NCBI GenBank assembly: GCA_004292855.1
Contig: RDXN01000063.1
Location: 1-59,657, forward strand
Direction of reading: 5' to 3'
DNA length: 59,657 nt
DNA from: Cytophagales bacterium
GTDB lineage: Bacteria; Bacteroidota; Bacteroidia; Cytophagales; Spirosomataceae
How positions within the stretch are numbered: the stretch's first letter is position 1; every line of letters starts with the position of its first letter. The notes beneath the pieces are model-generated. The model was not told the origin of the DNA, did no database searches, and saw only the letters and a program-made list of their open reading frames with translations. Of this stretch, positions 17,262 through 25,868 are shown piece by piece. Both the position numbers and the translations under genes were made by a program.

Positions 17262-17970
17262 ACAAACGGGCCGGAAAGGCATCGCCGTCTTGCTCGATCC
17301 TGATGGGGTCGGGCAAGACGCGTTTTCGGCCCTCATTGAACAAACGGTTCACGCTCCGGTCGATTTTTTCTTTGTCGGGGGGAGTTTGGTGACCGAGTAC
17401 ACCCACCGCGAACTCATTGCCGCCGTACGCGAACAGACCGACACCCCCGTTGTGTTGTTTCCCGGCAATAGTCTTCATATCGAACCCTCTGCCGATGGTA
17501 TCTTGTTGCTGTCGCTTATATCGGGGCGCAACCCGGAGTTTTTGATTGGGCAACACGTGATTGCCGCCCCCCTGCTCAAAAAAAGTAAGCTCGAAATTTT
17601 GCCTACCGGCTATATGGTGGTCGACAGTGGGGCGCAAACCACGGTCTCCTACATTAGCGGAACCATGCCCTTGCCCCACGATAAACCCAATGTAGCCGCC
17701 TGCACGGCTATGGCAGGCGAGATGCTGGGCCTGCAACTGATGTATCTCGATGCCGGAAGCGGGGCGCGTTGGCCCGTATCGGCAACCATGATCAAAGCCG
17801 TTCGCGATGCCGTCGATCTGCCACTTATTGTGGGCGGGGGTATCAACACCCCCGAGCGAGCCGCTGCTGCCCTACAAGCCGGTGCCGACCTGATTGTGGT
17901 AGGCAACAGCCTGGAAAAAGACCCTTCGTTGCTGCCGGAGTTGGTGGCGGTTGTCGAATCGTATCGGTAA
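17170..17970 (+). CDS. Geranylgeranylglyceryl phosphate synthase family protein (PcrB/GGGPS)
   Basis: 266 residues from the ATG at 17170. TIM-barrel prenyltransferase joining a polyprenyl diphosphate to sn-glycerol-1-phosphate. Visible motifs are AVLLDPDGV (about 39-47), FFFVGGSLVTE, the phosphate and prenyl-binding YLDAGSGA, LIVGGGINTPE and LIVVGNSLEKDP. Bacterial members occur in Bacteroidota and Bacillus; the former group makes a geranylgeranyl-type product. The enzyme core begins near residue 37, so translation may start later than 17170; this ATG makes a 92-nt overlap with the previous gene. The glycerol-1-phosphate source is not in the window. Confidence 0.9.
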   Translation: MQSIQEHRLPPRSSTIRKHPRNLLATLRRYKQTGRKGIAVLLDPDGVGQDAFSALIEQTVHAPVDFFFVGGSLVTEYTHRELIAAVREQTDTPVVLFPGNSLHIEPSADGILLLSLISGRNPEFLIGQHVIAAPLLKKSKLEILPTGYMVVDSGAQTTVSYISGTMPLPHDKPNVAACTAMAGEMLGLQLMYLDAGSGARWPVSATMIKAVRDAVDLPLIVGGGINTPERAAAALQAGADLIVVGNSLEKDPSLLPELVAVVESYR

Positions 17971-17975
17971 GTTTG
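17968..17975 (+). promoter_or_regulatory. TAnnTTTG box for the M28 peptidase
   Basis: TAAGTTTG overlaps the GGGP synthase stop codon and lies 38 nt upstream of the peptidase ATG at 18014. Exact -7 consensus; -33 not evident. Confidence 0.45.
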
Positions 17976-18013
17976 TGTGCGTCAGTACTAATTTTTCAAT
18001 CGTTTACCTAAAA

Positions 18014-19513
18014 ATGAACCCCCGCCTATCACTCCTGACTGTTGCCCTGCTAGCGGCCACTACGAGCCTTGCCCAAACCAAAAAAACTGCCGCTTCTTTT
18101 CCTGAGCAGCGCATCCCGCAGGCCGAATCGGAAGCCCACATGCGGTTTCTGGCTGCCGATGAGCTACAGGGTCGCCGGACGGGGTCGATTGGTAATCAAA
18201 TTGCCGCCCGATACATTGCCGAGCAGTACCGGCTGATGGGCTTGAAGCCGGTGACTGGTCAGGCTGATTTTTACCAGCGAATTGCCCTGGAGCGGGTCGG
18301 AATGGCCTCGTCGGGGGTGTTTGTCACGGGTAATGACTCGCTCAAACTGGGTAAAGATCTGGTGATCATGGCGGGTGGCCCGGTCGATCTATCGGGCGAG
18401 GTTGTCTATGCGGGCTACGGCCTGGGTGATGCCGAAGATGGCTATAACGGTCGCGATGTAAAGGGCCGGATTGTGGTGGTGCAGGGCGGCTCGCCCGAAG
18501 CCAAGGGGCCGCAGGAGATTTTCCGGGCCTCGAACCAAAAGCGCAAACTAGCCGCCGAGAAAGGAGCCGCTGCCCTTGTCGAACTCTACAGCGAGTCGAT
18601 TCCGTGGGGTATGGTGGGGCAGTATTTCAACCGGGAACAAATCGCGCTGCCTGTTGCCGGGGTAAACGCCCCGCTCACCCACGCCTGGATCAACAACACC
18701 AATAACAAGTTCGGACGGTTGAAAGAGGTCGGTCAGCGCGTTGTGTTCCGCACCTCGGGGAGACCCAAAACGGCGGCTCCGTCGATGAACGTGGCCGGTT
18801 TGATCGAGGGCACCGATCCGACGCTGAAGAACGAATATGTAATTGTGTCGGCTCACTTCGATCATATTGGCGTGGGTAAGCAGGGTGGCAACGCCTACAG
18901 CCCCTCCGACAGTATTTTTAATGGTGCCCGCGACAACGCCTTCGGCACGGTGGGCCTGCTTACGGCGGCCAAAGCGTTGATCGAGCAACGTCCCAAACGC
19001 TCGGTATTGGTGTTGGCCCTGACGGGCGAGGAGGTTGGCCTGCTCGGTAGTCGTTACTACGCCGAGAACCCACTACTGCCCCTCAAACAAACCATTTTCA
19101 ACCTGAACATCGACGGGGCAGGCTATAACGATACCACCATCGTGTCGGTGATTGGGTTGGAACGGACAGGAGCCAAAGCCGAAATCGAAGCGGGTGCGCG
19201 GGCCTTTGGCTTGGGCGTTTTTGCCGAACCTGCCCCCGAACAAGGCCTGTTCGACCGCTCAGACAATGTGAGCTTTGCGGCAAAGGGTGTTCCGGCCCCC
19301 ACGTTTTCGCCCGGTTTTAAATCGTTCGATGCCGACATTGCCAAGTATTACCATCAGGCCATCGACAACCCCGAATCACTGGATTTTGGCTACCTGCACA
19401 AGTTCTGCCAGGCCTACGCCCACACGGCCCGTCTGATCGCCGACCGCCCCACCCGCCCGTTCTGGATCGCGGGCGACAAATATGAGGCCGTTGGGAAGGA
19501 ACTGTACAAGTAA
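18014..19513 (+). CDS. Exported M28 family metallopeptidase
   Basis: 499 residues with a signal peptide (MNPRLSLLTVALLAATTSLA, cleaved before QTKK). A PA-like insert (GEVVYAGYGLGDAEDGYNGRDVKGRIVVVQGG) precedes the catalytic domain. Zinc ligands are visible in SAHFDHIG, GARDNAFG, LTGEEVGLLGSRYY, NIDGAGYND and the final YHQAIDNPES. Family members are aminopeptidases or carboxypeptidases acting in the periplasm or outside. It starts 43 nt after the GGGP synthase and has its own likely promoter. Convergent with the beta-helix gene. Confidence 0.92.
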   Translation: MNPRLSLLTVALLAATTSLAQTKKTAASFPEQRIPQAESEAHMRFLAADELQGRRTGSIGNQIAARYIAEQYRLMGLKPVTGQADFYQRIALERVGMASSGVFVTGNDSLKLGKDLVIMAGGPVDLSGEVVYAGYGLGDAEDGYNGRDVKGRIVVVQGGSPEAKGPQEIFRASNQKRKLAAEKGAAALVELYSESIPWGMVGQYFNREQIALPVAGVNAPLTHAWINNTNNKFGRLKEVGQRVVFRTSGRPKTAAPSMNVAGLIEGTDPTLKNEYVIVSAHFDHIGVGKQGGNAYSPSDSIFNGARDNAFGTVGLLTAAKALIEQRPKRSVLVLALTGEEVGLLGSRYYAENPLLPLKQTIFNLNIDGAGYNDTTIVSVIGLERTGAKAEIEAGARAFGLGVFAEPAPEQGLFDRSDNVSFAAKGVPAPTFSPGFKSFDADIAKYYHQAIDNPESLDFGYLHKFCQAYAHTARLIADRPTRPFWIAGDKYEAVGKELYK

Positions 19514-19565
19514 GAAGGAGCGGTAAAAGAAGGAGTGCTATTTCTTAGTCGACAATCCTACGAGT

Positions 19566-21236
19566 TCACTTACCTGTATCAACGTTTACTTCCCGGAACA
19601 TGAACGCGTTGTCGCTGATTCTCAACGTCTTTCCGCTTGCAGTCGTTATGTTCCTGAGAATGACCTTCTTCGTCAGTACATAGGGGAATTTTTCCTGGTA
19701 GGACGCGTCCGTTAGCTGCGGATTGAAATTGGCGAAAATGGCCACCCCCTGATACGTTCCGGGATGCTGCCGGTCCGCCGTTGCAGTGTCGTCGATGCGT
19801 AGGTTGTCAATCGTGATTCGTTCCGGCATGTAGCACGTGTAGCCGAAATCGTGCAGCCCCGAATAGGAGCCGCTGATTAGAGCCGCGCTGATGGGTTTAC
19901 CATCTGCCGGTACAAAAACACAATTACGGATCACCAGCTCGCCCTGCCAGGTACTGCCATAATCGGAGCGTAGATTGACGAGGCTCCGGCCCCGAATGGT
20001 CGAATTCTCGACCAGCAAAAGCCCGCTGCCAATGGCATTGATGCCCATGTGGCCCAGCGTCGAGTTGCGGATGGTGGCGTTGGCTACGCCCTGATGGGCA
20101 TCGAACCGGGAAAGTGTACACTGGTCATACAGCATATTTTTGCAGAAGTTAGACCCCAGAATACCCCAATACGTAGGGTCGTTGATGTTGTTGGTCTGAC
20201 TGCAATTTATAAACGACACGTTGAGCGCGCGGTTGACCGACAGGTCGTAACTACCCATTGAAACGGGCTTACCAGCCGCGCCAATCGTGCTATAGGTCTT
20301 GTGTCCGGTCAGAAGGGTGTTCTTCACGGTTACGTAGGCGCAGTCGCCGATGTTGATAAAACCACCATAGGGCGCACCGTGATCTTCTTCGTCCGTGATG
20401 CGGTGTTCCAGGTTCTCAACCAGCACATTAGACCGCCTGACGGCAATGTTTCGGTTATAATAGGTGTACTTCGATTCGGCTTTATTGGCAATGGTGGTAA
20501 AACGCCCCCCGCTGATTGTCAGGGGTTTCTCATCCAAAGGCAGGGCCGTAATGTCCGTAATTCGGTCGAAATCCCAGATGATGGGGGCGTTCATATCGAC
20601 GTTGCCGTTCTTGTCAACCAAAAAAAGATCGGTTTGTGAAGAGCCGTTGTTTTGGTTAAGCCCAAACCGAATATAGTGCTTCACGGTGGCGTTGGTGACC
20701 GTGATCAGACAGGGGCCGGGAAACGACACGTCGACTTTTTTCTGATTTCTCTTTAGCGAGGTTATCGTTTCGAGTTTAAACGGTTTGAGGTCCGAACCGA
20801 CCGTGAATACCGGCGCATTACGATTTTTCACGTCCGTGTCGTCAATAATGAAGGCCGCTGTGCCAAACTGGGTGTCGGTCCGAATGAGGGCTGTGCGTTC
20901 CTTGCCGCCAATATAGTAGGTGGCTCCCTCGTTGGCTTTCACCACAAGACTGTGCCGATTAGCCACGGCATGGGTGGCAGCGATGGCGTCGATATCATCG
21001 GTTTTGCCATCGCCTTTGGCACCAAAGTCGCTGTACCGAACGAATCCGGCGGCTTTGAATTTGGCCAAATTCGTTGGTGACACATTCACGTGTAATGCTC
21101 CATTCTCATGGGTGTATGTCCGATTTTCGCCTTTTTCGGAGGTAACCACTACGGAGTCGAGGGGATTCTTAGTCTGCCCCTGCGTGACGAATGCACTGAG
21201 CGATAGAACGAGCGTCAGCAACCAATACTTTTTCAT
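19566..21236 (-). CDS. Exported right-handed beta-helix protein (pectate lyase superfamily)
   Basis: 556 residues with a signal peptide (ending VTQGQTK). FVRYSDFGAKGDGKTDDIDAIAATHA is the start signature of the pectate-lyase-3 superfamily, shared by polygalacturonases, rhamnogalacturonases and phage tail spikes. Successive parallel strands follow (VTVKNTLLTGH, NATIRNSTLGHMG, LVENSTIRGRSLV, LVIRNCVFVPADG). No catalytic Asp trio is obvious, so activity could be lyase, hydrolase or only binding. It lies downstream of the ABC ATPase and apiose-dehydrogenase-like genes on the same strand but has its own promoter box. A pectin-type role fits the apiosidase nearby. Confidence 0.8.
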   Translation of the reverse strand: MKKYWLLTLVLSLSAFVTQGQTKNPLDSVVVTSEKGENRTYTHENGALHVNVSPTNLAKFKAAGFVRYSDFGAKGDGKTDDIDAIAATHAVANRHSLVVKANEGATYYIGGKERTALIRTDTQFGTAAFIIDDTDVKNRNAPVFTVGSDLKPFKLETITSLKRNQKKVDVSFPGPCLITVTNATVKHYIRFGLNQNNGSSQTDLFLVDKNGNVDMNAPIIWDFDRITDITALPLDEKPLTISGGRFTTIANKAESKYTYYNRNIAVRRSNVLVENLEHRITDEEDHGAPYGGFINIGDCAYVTVKNTLLTGHKTYSTIGAAGKPVSMGSYDLSVNRALNVSFINCSQTNNINDPTYWGILGSNFCKNMLYDQCTLSRFDAHQGVANATIRNSTLGHMGINAIGSGLLLVENSTIRGRSLVNLRSDYGSTWQGELVIRNCVFVPADGKPISAALISGSYSGLHDFGYTCYMPERITIDNLRIDDTATADRQHPGTYQGVAIFANFNPQLTDASYQEKFPYVLTKKVILRNITTASGKTLRISDNAFMFREVNVDTGK

Positions 21237-21308
21237 ACGACAATCAGGGTGTTTTGAATAGAAACCGAACGGACCTACGAAGCAACGTAGCAAAAGGGCC
21301 GGACAGAA

Positions 21309-21316
21309 CAAAGGTA
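21309..21316 (-). promoter_or_regulatory. TAnnTTTG box for the beta-helix gene
   Basis: TACCTTTG on the minus strand, 73 nt upstream of the ATG at 21236 and inside the 105-nt gap after the ABC ATPase gene. It suggests partly independent expression from the apsD-ATPase unit. Confidence 0.5.
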
Positions 21317-21341
21317 GTATTCAACGGCTCTCTGTAATAAC

Positions 21342-22805
21342 CTACGATGTGGCCAGGTTCATAATGCTTTCTTCGGTGGCTTCGGCCCGGCTCAACTCAC
21401 CAGAAAGTTGCCCGTCGCGCACAACAAGAATACGGTCAGCTAGGTTTAGAAGTTCAGGTAGTTCGCTGGATATAAGCAAAATAGCTTTTCCTTGTCCCGC
21501 CAATTGGCGCAGTAACTCGTAAATCTCTGCTTTGGCACCTACGTCGATGCCGTGTGTGGGTTCGTCCACCATCAGCACGTCGGGGTCGGTCAGGAGCCAT
21601 CGGGCCAGCATCACTTTCTGCTGATTACCGCCACTGAGCGAGTCGACTCGCGTTTGCACGGAAGGTGTTCGGATGCGGAGTTGCTGCCGGTAGGTTTCGG
21701 CCAATGCCAGCACGCGCCGACCCGCATACCAGGCCCCGGATGCGGGTGGTTTCACGGCCACGATGTTGCCCGCCACCGACTGATCGGCGAACAGGCCCAG
21801 CGTTTTGCGTTCTTCGGGCAGATAGCCGATACCCAATTTCACGGCATCGGCGGGGTGCTGGATGTTGACAATGGCCCCGCGCAGGCTGATTTCGCCCTTT
21901 TTATGAGCATCCATGCCAAAAATAGCCTGGGCAATCTCGGTTCGGCCTGCCCCAATCAAGCCTGCCAACCCCAGAATTTCGCCCCGGTGCAGCGTGAAAC
22001 TGACATCCCTAAACCGCCCACCCGACAAGCCCGACACCGACAGCAAGACCTCGCCCGTAGCCGCCGATTCGGTGGTATTGGCGAGCAGGTCGCGGCCCAC
22101 CATCAGGCGAATCAGACCGTCGGTGGTTAACTCGTTTGTGGGGAATGTTCCCTGATATTGTCCGTCTTTCAACACTGATACTCGGTCGGCGAGGGCAAAG
22201 ATTTCGGTGAGCCGGTGCGAGATATAGACAATAGCCTTACCCTGTTGGCGCAGTTGCCGGAGCAGGGTAAACAGCGTGTTCGTTTCGCGGTCGGTGAGGG
22301 AGGCCGTTGGTTCGTCGAGCAGCAGCATGTCCGGGTTTTGCGACAACGCTTTGGCAATTTCGACCATCTGTTTTTGCCCCGGCGACAGGTCGGCTACGCG
22401 GCTTTCAGGTCGTATGTCGGTCAGGTTGAGTCGATTGAGCAACGCTTGCGTATCGGCGTAAAGAGTGCGATATTGAATCAGGCCAAACCGGTTGCGGGGC
22501 TGCCGATTGACGAAGATATTTTCGGCCACCGTGAGATTGTCAACCACGCTAAGGTGCTGATAAACAATGGATATGCCCAATTTGGCGGCATGGGCGGGGC
22601 CGTCGATTACCACCGCCCCGCCGTTGATCCGTAGTTGCCCCGAACTGGGTTGGAGGTTGCCCGTCAGCAGGTTTAGTAAGGTGCTTTTGCCCGCGCCATT
22701 CTCCCCGCACAAGGCGTGGATTTCGCCCGATTGTACGGTCAGTGACACACCATCTAAGGCGGTTACGCCGGGAAATAGTTTGCTAATGTTGTGGAGTTCG
22801 AGCAT
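21342..22805 (-). CDS. Sugar ABC transporter ATP-binding protein, RbsA type (tandem ATPase)
   Basis: 487 residues with two fused nucleotide-binding domains. Domain 1 has Walker A GENGAGKST (34-42), signature LSPGQKQ and Walker B MLLLDEPTA. Domain 2 has the degenerate Walker A GLIGAGRTE, signature LSGGNQQKVMLARW and VLMVDEPTHGID, the usual asymmetry of ribose/galactose-type importers. It powers import through a RbsC-like permease; the only one in the window is at 28103-29059, on the other strand with the binding lipoprotein. It begins 13 nt after the dehydrogenase stop. Cargo is inferred to be D-apiose from context. Confidence 0.93.
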   Translation of the reverse strand: MLELHNISKLFPGVTALDGVSLTVQSGEIHALCGENGAGKSTLLNLLTGNLQPSSGQLRINGGAVVIDGPAHAAKLGISIVYQHLSVVDNLTVAENIFVNRQPRNRFGLIQYRTLYADTQALLNRLNLTDIRPESRVADLSPGQKQMVEIAKALSQNPDMLLLDEPTASLTDRETNTLFTLLRQLRQQGKAIVYISHRLTEIFALADRVSVLKDGQYQGTFPTNELTTDGLIRLMVGRDLLANTTESAATGEVLLSVSGLSGGRFRDVSFTLHRGEILGLAGLIGAGRTEIAQAIFGMDAHKKGEISLRGAIVNIQHPADAVKLGIGYLPEERKTLGLFADQSVAGNIVAVKPPASGAWYAGRRVLALAETYRQQLRIRTPSVQTRVDSLSGGNQQKVMLARWLLTDPDVLMVDEPTHGIDVGAKAEIYELLRQLAGQGKAILLISSELPELLNLADRILVVRDGQLSGELSRAEATEESIMNLATS

Positions 22806-22818
22806 GGCGATTGGGCGT

Positions 22819-23874
22819 TTAGAGGTTGATTACCTGATTGGTACGCGCCGAGTCATAAGCCGCATACACGAGCCGGATCGTTTCGAAATTATCGGCCCCG
22901 GTGGTTTCGGCGGGGCCACCAGCGGCCCCGCCCCGCCCTTGCAAATCGGTCAGGAGATTTCGGTTGCAATCGACAATCGACGCATGAACAACGGCATAGG
23001 CCGGGTCGGCCCAGGCATAGACGGGGGGCGTGGCTATCTGGCTTTGGGTGCTGCGCTCACTGCCCTCGGTGCGAGTAGTCGTTCGTAAGGTAAAATCACG
23101 ATCCAGCACCACCGACCCCGCCGATCCCTCGACCGTCACGAGCGTTTGCGGGAAAACCTCATGCTCCAGCACCGACGCATACGACATACTCACTGAACAG
23201 GCCAAGCCACTTTGCATCGTCATCAGTACCTGCGCTACGTCTTCGCCCCGGATGTTGGGGTTCACGCGGGTGGTTTGGCAATAGATCGACCGGGCTTCGC
23301 CGAATAGAAACCGGCAGATGTCTAGGATGTGTGAACCAATATCAGTCAGGATAAACTGCTCTAATTCAGCTAAGAACGGCTGATTCTCAAACACCGGAAA
23401 AGCCGACTGAAACGACACCCGTGCTGCAAACGGTTCGCCAATCACGCCCGAATCGAGTACGGCTTTGAGTTGACGGATGGGAGCCTGCCAGCGGAAATTT
23501 TCGTGGATATACAGTCGCACCCCTGCTTGTTGGCATACGTCGAGCATCTGCCGGGCAGCGGCCAAACTCGGCCCCATTGGTTTCTGGCAAATCACGTCGA
23601 GTTTGTGTTGGGCGGCTTTGGTGGTGAAGTGCAGGTGTGTATCGACATCGGTGATGATATCGACAAAATCGAGTTCGTCGCGGTGGCGGTCGAGCAATTC
23701 GTCAATGTCGTCGTAGACGTAAGGTACGTTATATTGACTGGCAAAAACTTCGGCGCGGGCGCGGGTTCGGTTGTAAAGGGCTACTAATTCTACGCCTTCC
23801 ATCTCAAACCAGGCAGGTAGCTGATAGTTGGCCCAAAAGCCCGTGCCGATCACCGCAAACTTTAATTTCTGCAT
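22819..23874 (-). CDS. apsD: Gfo/Idh/MocA family dehydrogenase, probable D-apiose dehydrogenase
   Basis: 351 residues. Rossmann motif AVIGTGFWANYQ (7-18) and the catalytic Lys in ICQKPMGP (K98) are those of the Gfo/Idh/MocA family. From memory of characterised D-apiose dehydrogenases (ApsD, NAD-dependent, giving D-apionolactone), the stretches DFVDIITDVDTH, IHENFRWQ, FPVFENQPFLAE, FILTDIGSHILD and ADPAYAVVHASIVDCNRNLL look very close, but no alignment was run. Next to it are an apionate-oxidoisomerase-like gene and a GH140-like apiosidase, which supports the call. It is the first gene of the leftward unit, 129 nt from the divergent regulator. Confidence 0.8.
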   Translation of the reverse strand: MQKLKFAVIGTGFWANYQLPAWFEMEGVELVALYNRTRARAEVFASQYNVPYVYDDIDELLDRHRDELDFVDIITDVDTHLHFTTKAAQHKLDVICQKPMGPSLAAARQMLDVCQQAGVRLYIHENFRWQAPIRQLKAVLDSGVIGEPFAARVSFQSAFPVFENQPFLAELEQFILTDIGSHILDICRFLFGEARSIYCQTTRVNPNIRGEDVAQVLMTMQSGLACSVSMSYASVLEHEVFPQTLVTVEGSAGSVVLDRDFTLRTTTRTEGSERSTQSQIATPPVYAWADPAYAVVHASIVDCNRNLLTDLQGRGGAAGGPAETTGADNFETIRLVYAAYDSARTNQVINL

Positions 23875-23894
23875 GAAAATGTTTGATAAGTTTA

Positions 23895-23940
23895 AAATAA
23901 ACGTACCTTCGCTCCAACAATACTCTACTGTACTCTACTG
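23895..23940. promoter_or_regulatory. Divergent control region with tandem 10-nt repeat
   Basis: TACTCTACTG occurs twice in tandem (23921-23930, 23931-23940) between the dehydrogenase and regulator starts. One helical turn of spacing would put two protein contacts on the same face. On the minus strand TACGTTTA (23899-23906 region) is one base off the -7 box of the dehydrogenase gene. The adjacent GntR-type regulator is the obvious candidate ligand. Confidence 0.4.
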
Positions 23941-24003
23941 CTTATTGTGAGCAAATATAGTCAGTTTTCTATTGGTTGTTCTTCTTTTTTAGAAATCCGA
24001 GGT

Positions 24004-25014
24004 ATGAATGATGTGACAGTCGATCCGGCCACCAATCAGCCTAAGTATCAGCAGTTAATCGACGCGGTGTTGACGGGTATTGAAGGAGGCACGTTGACGT
24101 TGGGTCAGCAACTCCCCTCGATCAGCGAGTTGGCCGGGCAGCAGGGGGTGGCGAAAGTGACGGTGGCGAAGGCGTACGAAGCCCTCCGGCAGCGGGGTAT
24201 TGTGTTGTCGCAACACGGCAAGGGTTTTTACGTGGCCTCCACCGACGTGCGGACACCTCTCAACGTGCTGGTGATTTTCGATACGTTGAATGCTTACAAA
24301 GAAATGCTCTACGAGGCTCTGAAGACTGCTTTGCCGCCCGACACGACCCTCAATGTGTATTTTCACCACTACGACCGCACCTTGTTCGAGAGCCTGATTC
24401 GGCATAATGTGGGTCGGCACAACGCCTATGTGGTGATGCCCCATTTTAATGAAGACGTATCCGAACTGTTAGCCCTGATGCCGGCCGATAAACTACTATT
24501 GATCGACCAGACGATACCCCATTTGCCGGGTGATTTTTCGGCTGTTTATCAGGACTTTGACGAAGACATTTTCCACGCGCTCACCACCGCCATCGACCGA
24601 CTTCGGCGATACAGTCAACTGACGATGGTGTTGTCGAGAGATCATTTTCAGTACGTTCCACTCGGTACATTAGCTGGGTTTGAGCGGTTTGGGCAAGAGA
24701 GTGGGTTTCCCGTTCGGGTGGTTGATAATTACCACGACGACCTTGTGCAGCCGGGTGAAGCGTTTTTGCTGTTTGCCGAGCGCGATTTGATCGCCCTCAT
24801 CAAGCGGGTCGGCCGGGCGGGTTGGCAACTGGGGCAAGAGGTAGGACTGATTGCCTACGACGATACGCCCGTGAAGGAAATTTTGGCGGGTGGCATCACT
24901 GTGATCTCTACCGATTTTGCCCAAATGGGCCAAACGGCGGGCGAGTTACTTACGACCCGAACACGGGCGAAACGGGCCAATCCGGGAGGGCTAATTCTGC
25001 GGCAATCGCTATGA
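24004..25014 (+). CDS. GntR-type regulator with LacI-like sugar-binding domain
   Basis: 336 residues. A winged helix of the GntR family occupies about 14-78 (QQLPSISELAGQQGVAKVTVAKAYEALRQRG, then SQHGKGFYV). The remainder resembles a periplasmic-binding-protein/LacI effector domain (VLVIFDTLNAYKEMLYEAL, LLIDQTIPH, TMVLSRDHFQYVPLGTLAGFERF, VGLIAYDDTPVKEIL, GQTAGELL). Such hybrids usually sense a sugar. The ATG at 24004 fits the domain start; the GTG at 23947 is less likely. It is the first gene of a six-gene unit, its stop overlapping the next start (ATGA), so it is presumably autoregulated and controls both divergent arms. Confidence 0.88.
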   Translation: MNDVTVDPATNQPKYQQLIDAVLTGIEGGTLTLGQQLPSISELAGQQGVAKVTVAKAYEALRQRGIVLSQHGKGFYVASTDVRTPLNVLVIFDTLNAYKEMLYEALKTALPPDTTLNVYFHHYDRTLFESLIRHNVGRHNAYVVMPHFNEDVSELLALMPADKLLLIDQTIPHLPGDFSAVYQDFDEDIFHALTTAIDRLRRYSQLTMVLSRDHFQYVPLGTLAGFERFGQESGFPVRVVDNYHDDLVQPGEAFLLFAERDLIALIKRVGRAGWQLGQEVGLIAYDDTPVKEILAGGITVISTDFAQMGQTAGELLTTRTRAKRANPGGLILRQSL

Positions 25015-25853
25015 CCATGCAACTCGGCATCAGCACGTACACCTACGGTTGGTCCGCTTCGGCGCACCGAGTGGGCACCGCATCGGCGGACCGATCCGAA
25101 AACCCGCTCGATGAGCAAGGTTTGCTTGACCGGGCAACGGAATTCGGGCTGCGATTGGTGCAGATCGGAGACAATTTACCATTGCACGAATTGCTACAGG
25201 AGCGAATAGTAAACTTGAAGAATTCGGCTGAAAAACAGGGTATTGCAATTGAATTAGGGGCGCGGGGCCTGACCGAAACACACCTCGAAACCTACATCGG
25301 CTTATCCCAAACCCTGAACAGTCGCCTGCTCCGGTTTGTGATCGACGAGGGTGCATACGAGCCATCAATTGATACTATTATCGGTCTGTTGCGGAACGCC
25401 GTACCCGCGCTCGAAGGGGCCAACCTGACGCTGGGCCTGGAGAACCACGACCGCTTGCTGGCCCGCGAATTTGCCGAGATCGTTGAACGAGTGGGTAGCC
25501 CAAACGTGGGTATCTGTTTAGATTCTGTGAACTCGATGGGGGCAGGGGAGGGGCTAATTGAGGTAGTAAGTACGTTGGCCCCGTACACGGTGAACCTGCA
25601 CCTGAAAGACTTCGGTATCAGGCGATTGCCGCATCTGATGGGTTTTCAGATTGATGGACGACCGGCGGGACAGGGAATGCTCAACATCCCCTGGCTCGTG
25701 GAGCAGGTAAGCCAATACGGGCGGTGCCAAACGGCCATTCTGGAGCAGTGGGTTGTACCTGAAGAGACATTGGCCGAAACCATTGCTAAAGAGGCAGCCT
25801 GGGCCGACGAGAGTATAATGTACCTACAAAAAACAGGTCTTTTCAAGAATTAA
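25011..25853 (+). CDS. oiaC: TIM-barrel isomerase-like protein, probable 3-oxo-isoapionate decarboxylase
   Basis: 280 residues of the AP-endonuclease-2/xylose-isomerase-like fold. Metal-site strands are visible: ENHDR, GICLDSVNS, NLHLKDF and the terminal ILEQWVVP. VQIGDNLPLHEL and HLMGFQIDGRPAGQG resemble what I recall of OiaC, which decarboxylates 3-oxo-isoapionate to L-erythrulose. Context (apsD-like and apnO-like genes) favours that role over a generic sugar-phosphate isomerase. The ATG at 25011 overlaps the regulator stop. Residues about 14-34 appear a few residues longer than expected and are encoded by an imperfect inverted repeat (25051-25097) sharing 15 nt with the palindrome at 8908-9022. 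Confidence 0.7.
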   Translation: MTMQLGISTYTYGWSASAHRVGTASADRSENPLDEQGLLDRATEFGLRLVQIGDNLPLHELLQERIVNLKNSAEKQGIAIELGARGLTETHLETYIGLSQTLNSRLLRFVIDEGAYEPSIDTIIGLLRNAVPALEGANLTLGLENHDRLLAREFAEIVERVGSPNVGICLDSVNSMGAGEGLIEVVSTLAPYTVNLHLKDFGIRRLPHLMGFQIDGRPAGQGMLNIPWLVEQVSQYGRCQTAILEQWVVPEETLAETIAKEAAWADESIMYLQKTGLFKN

Positions 25854-25868
25854 TAACGAACGAATGTC

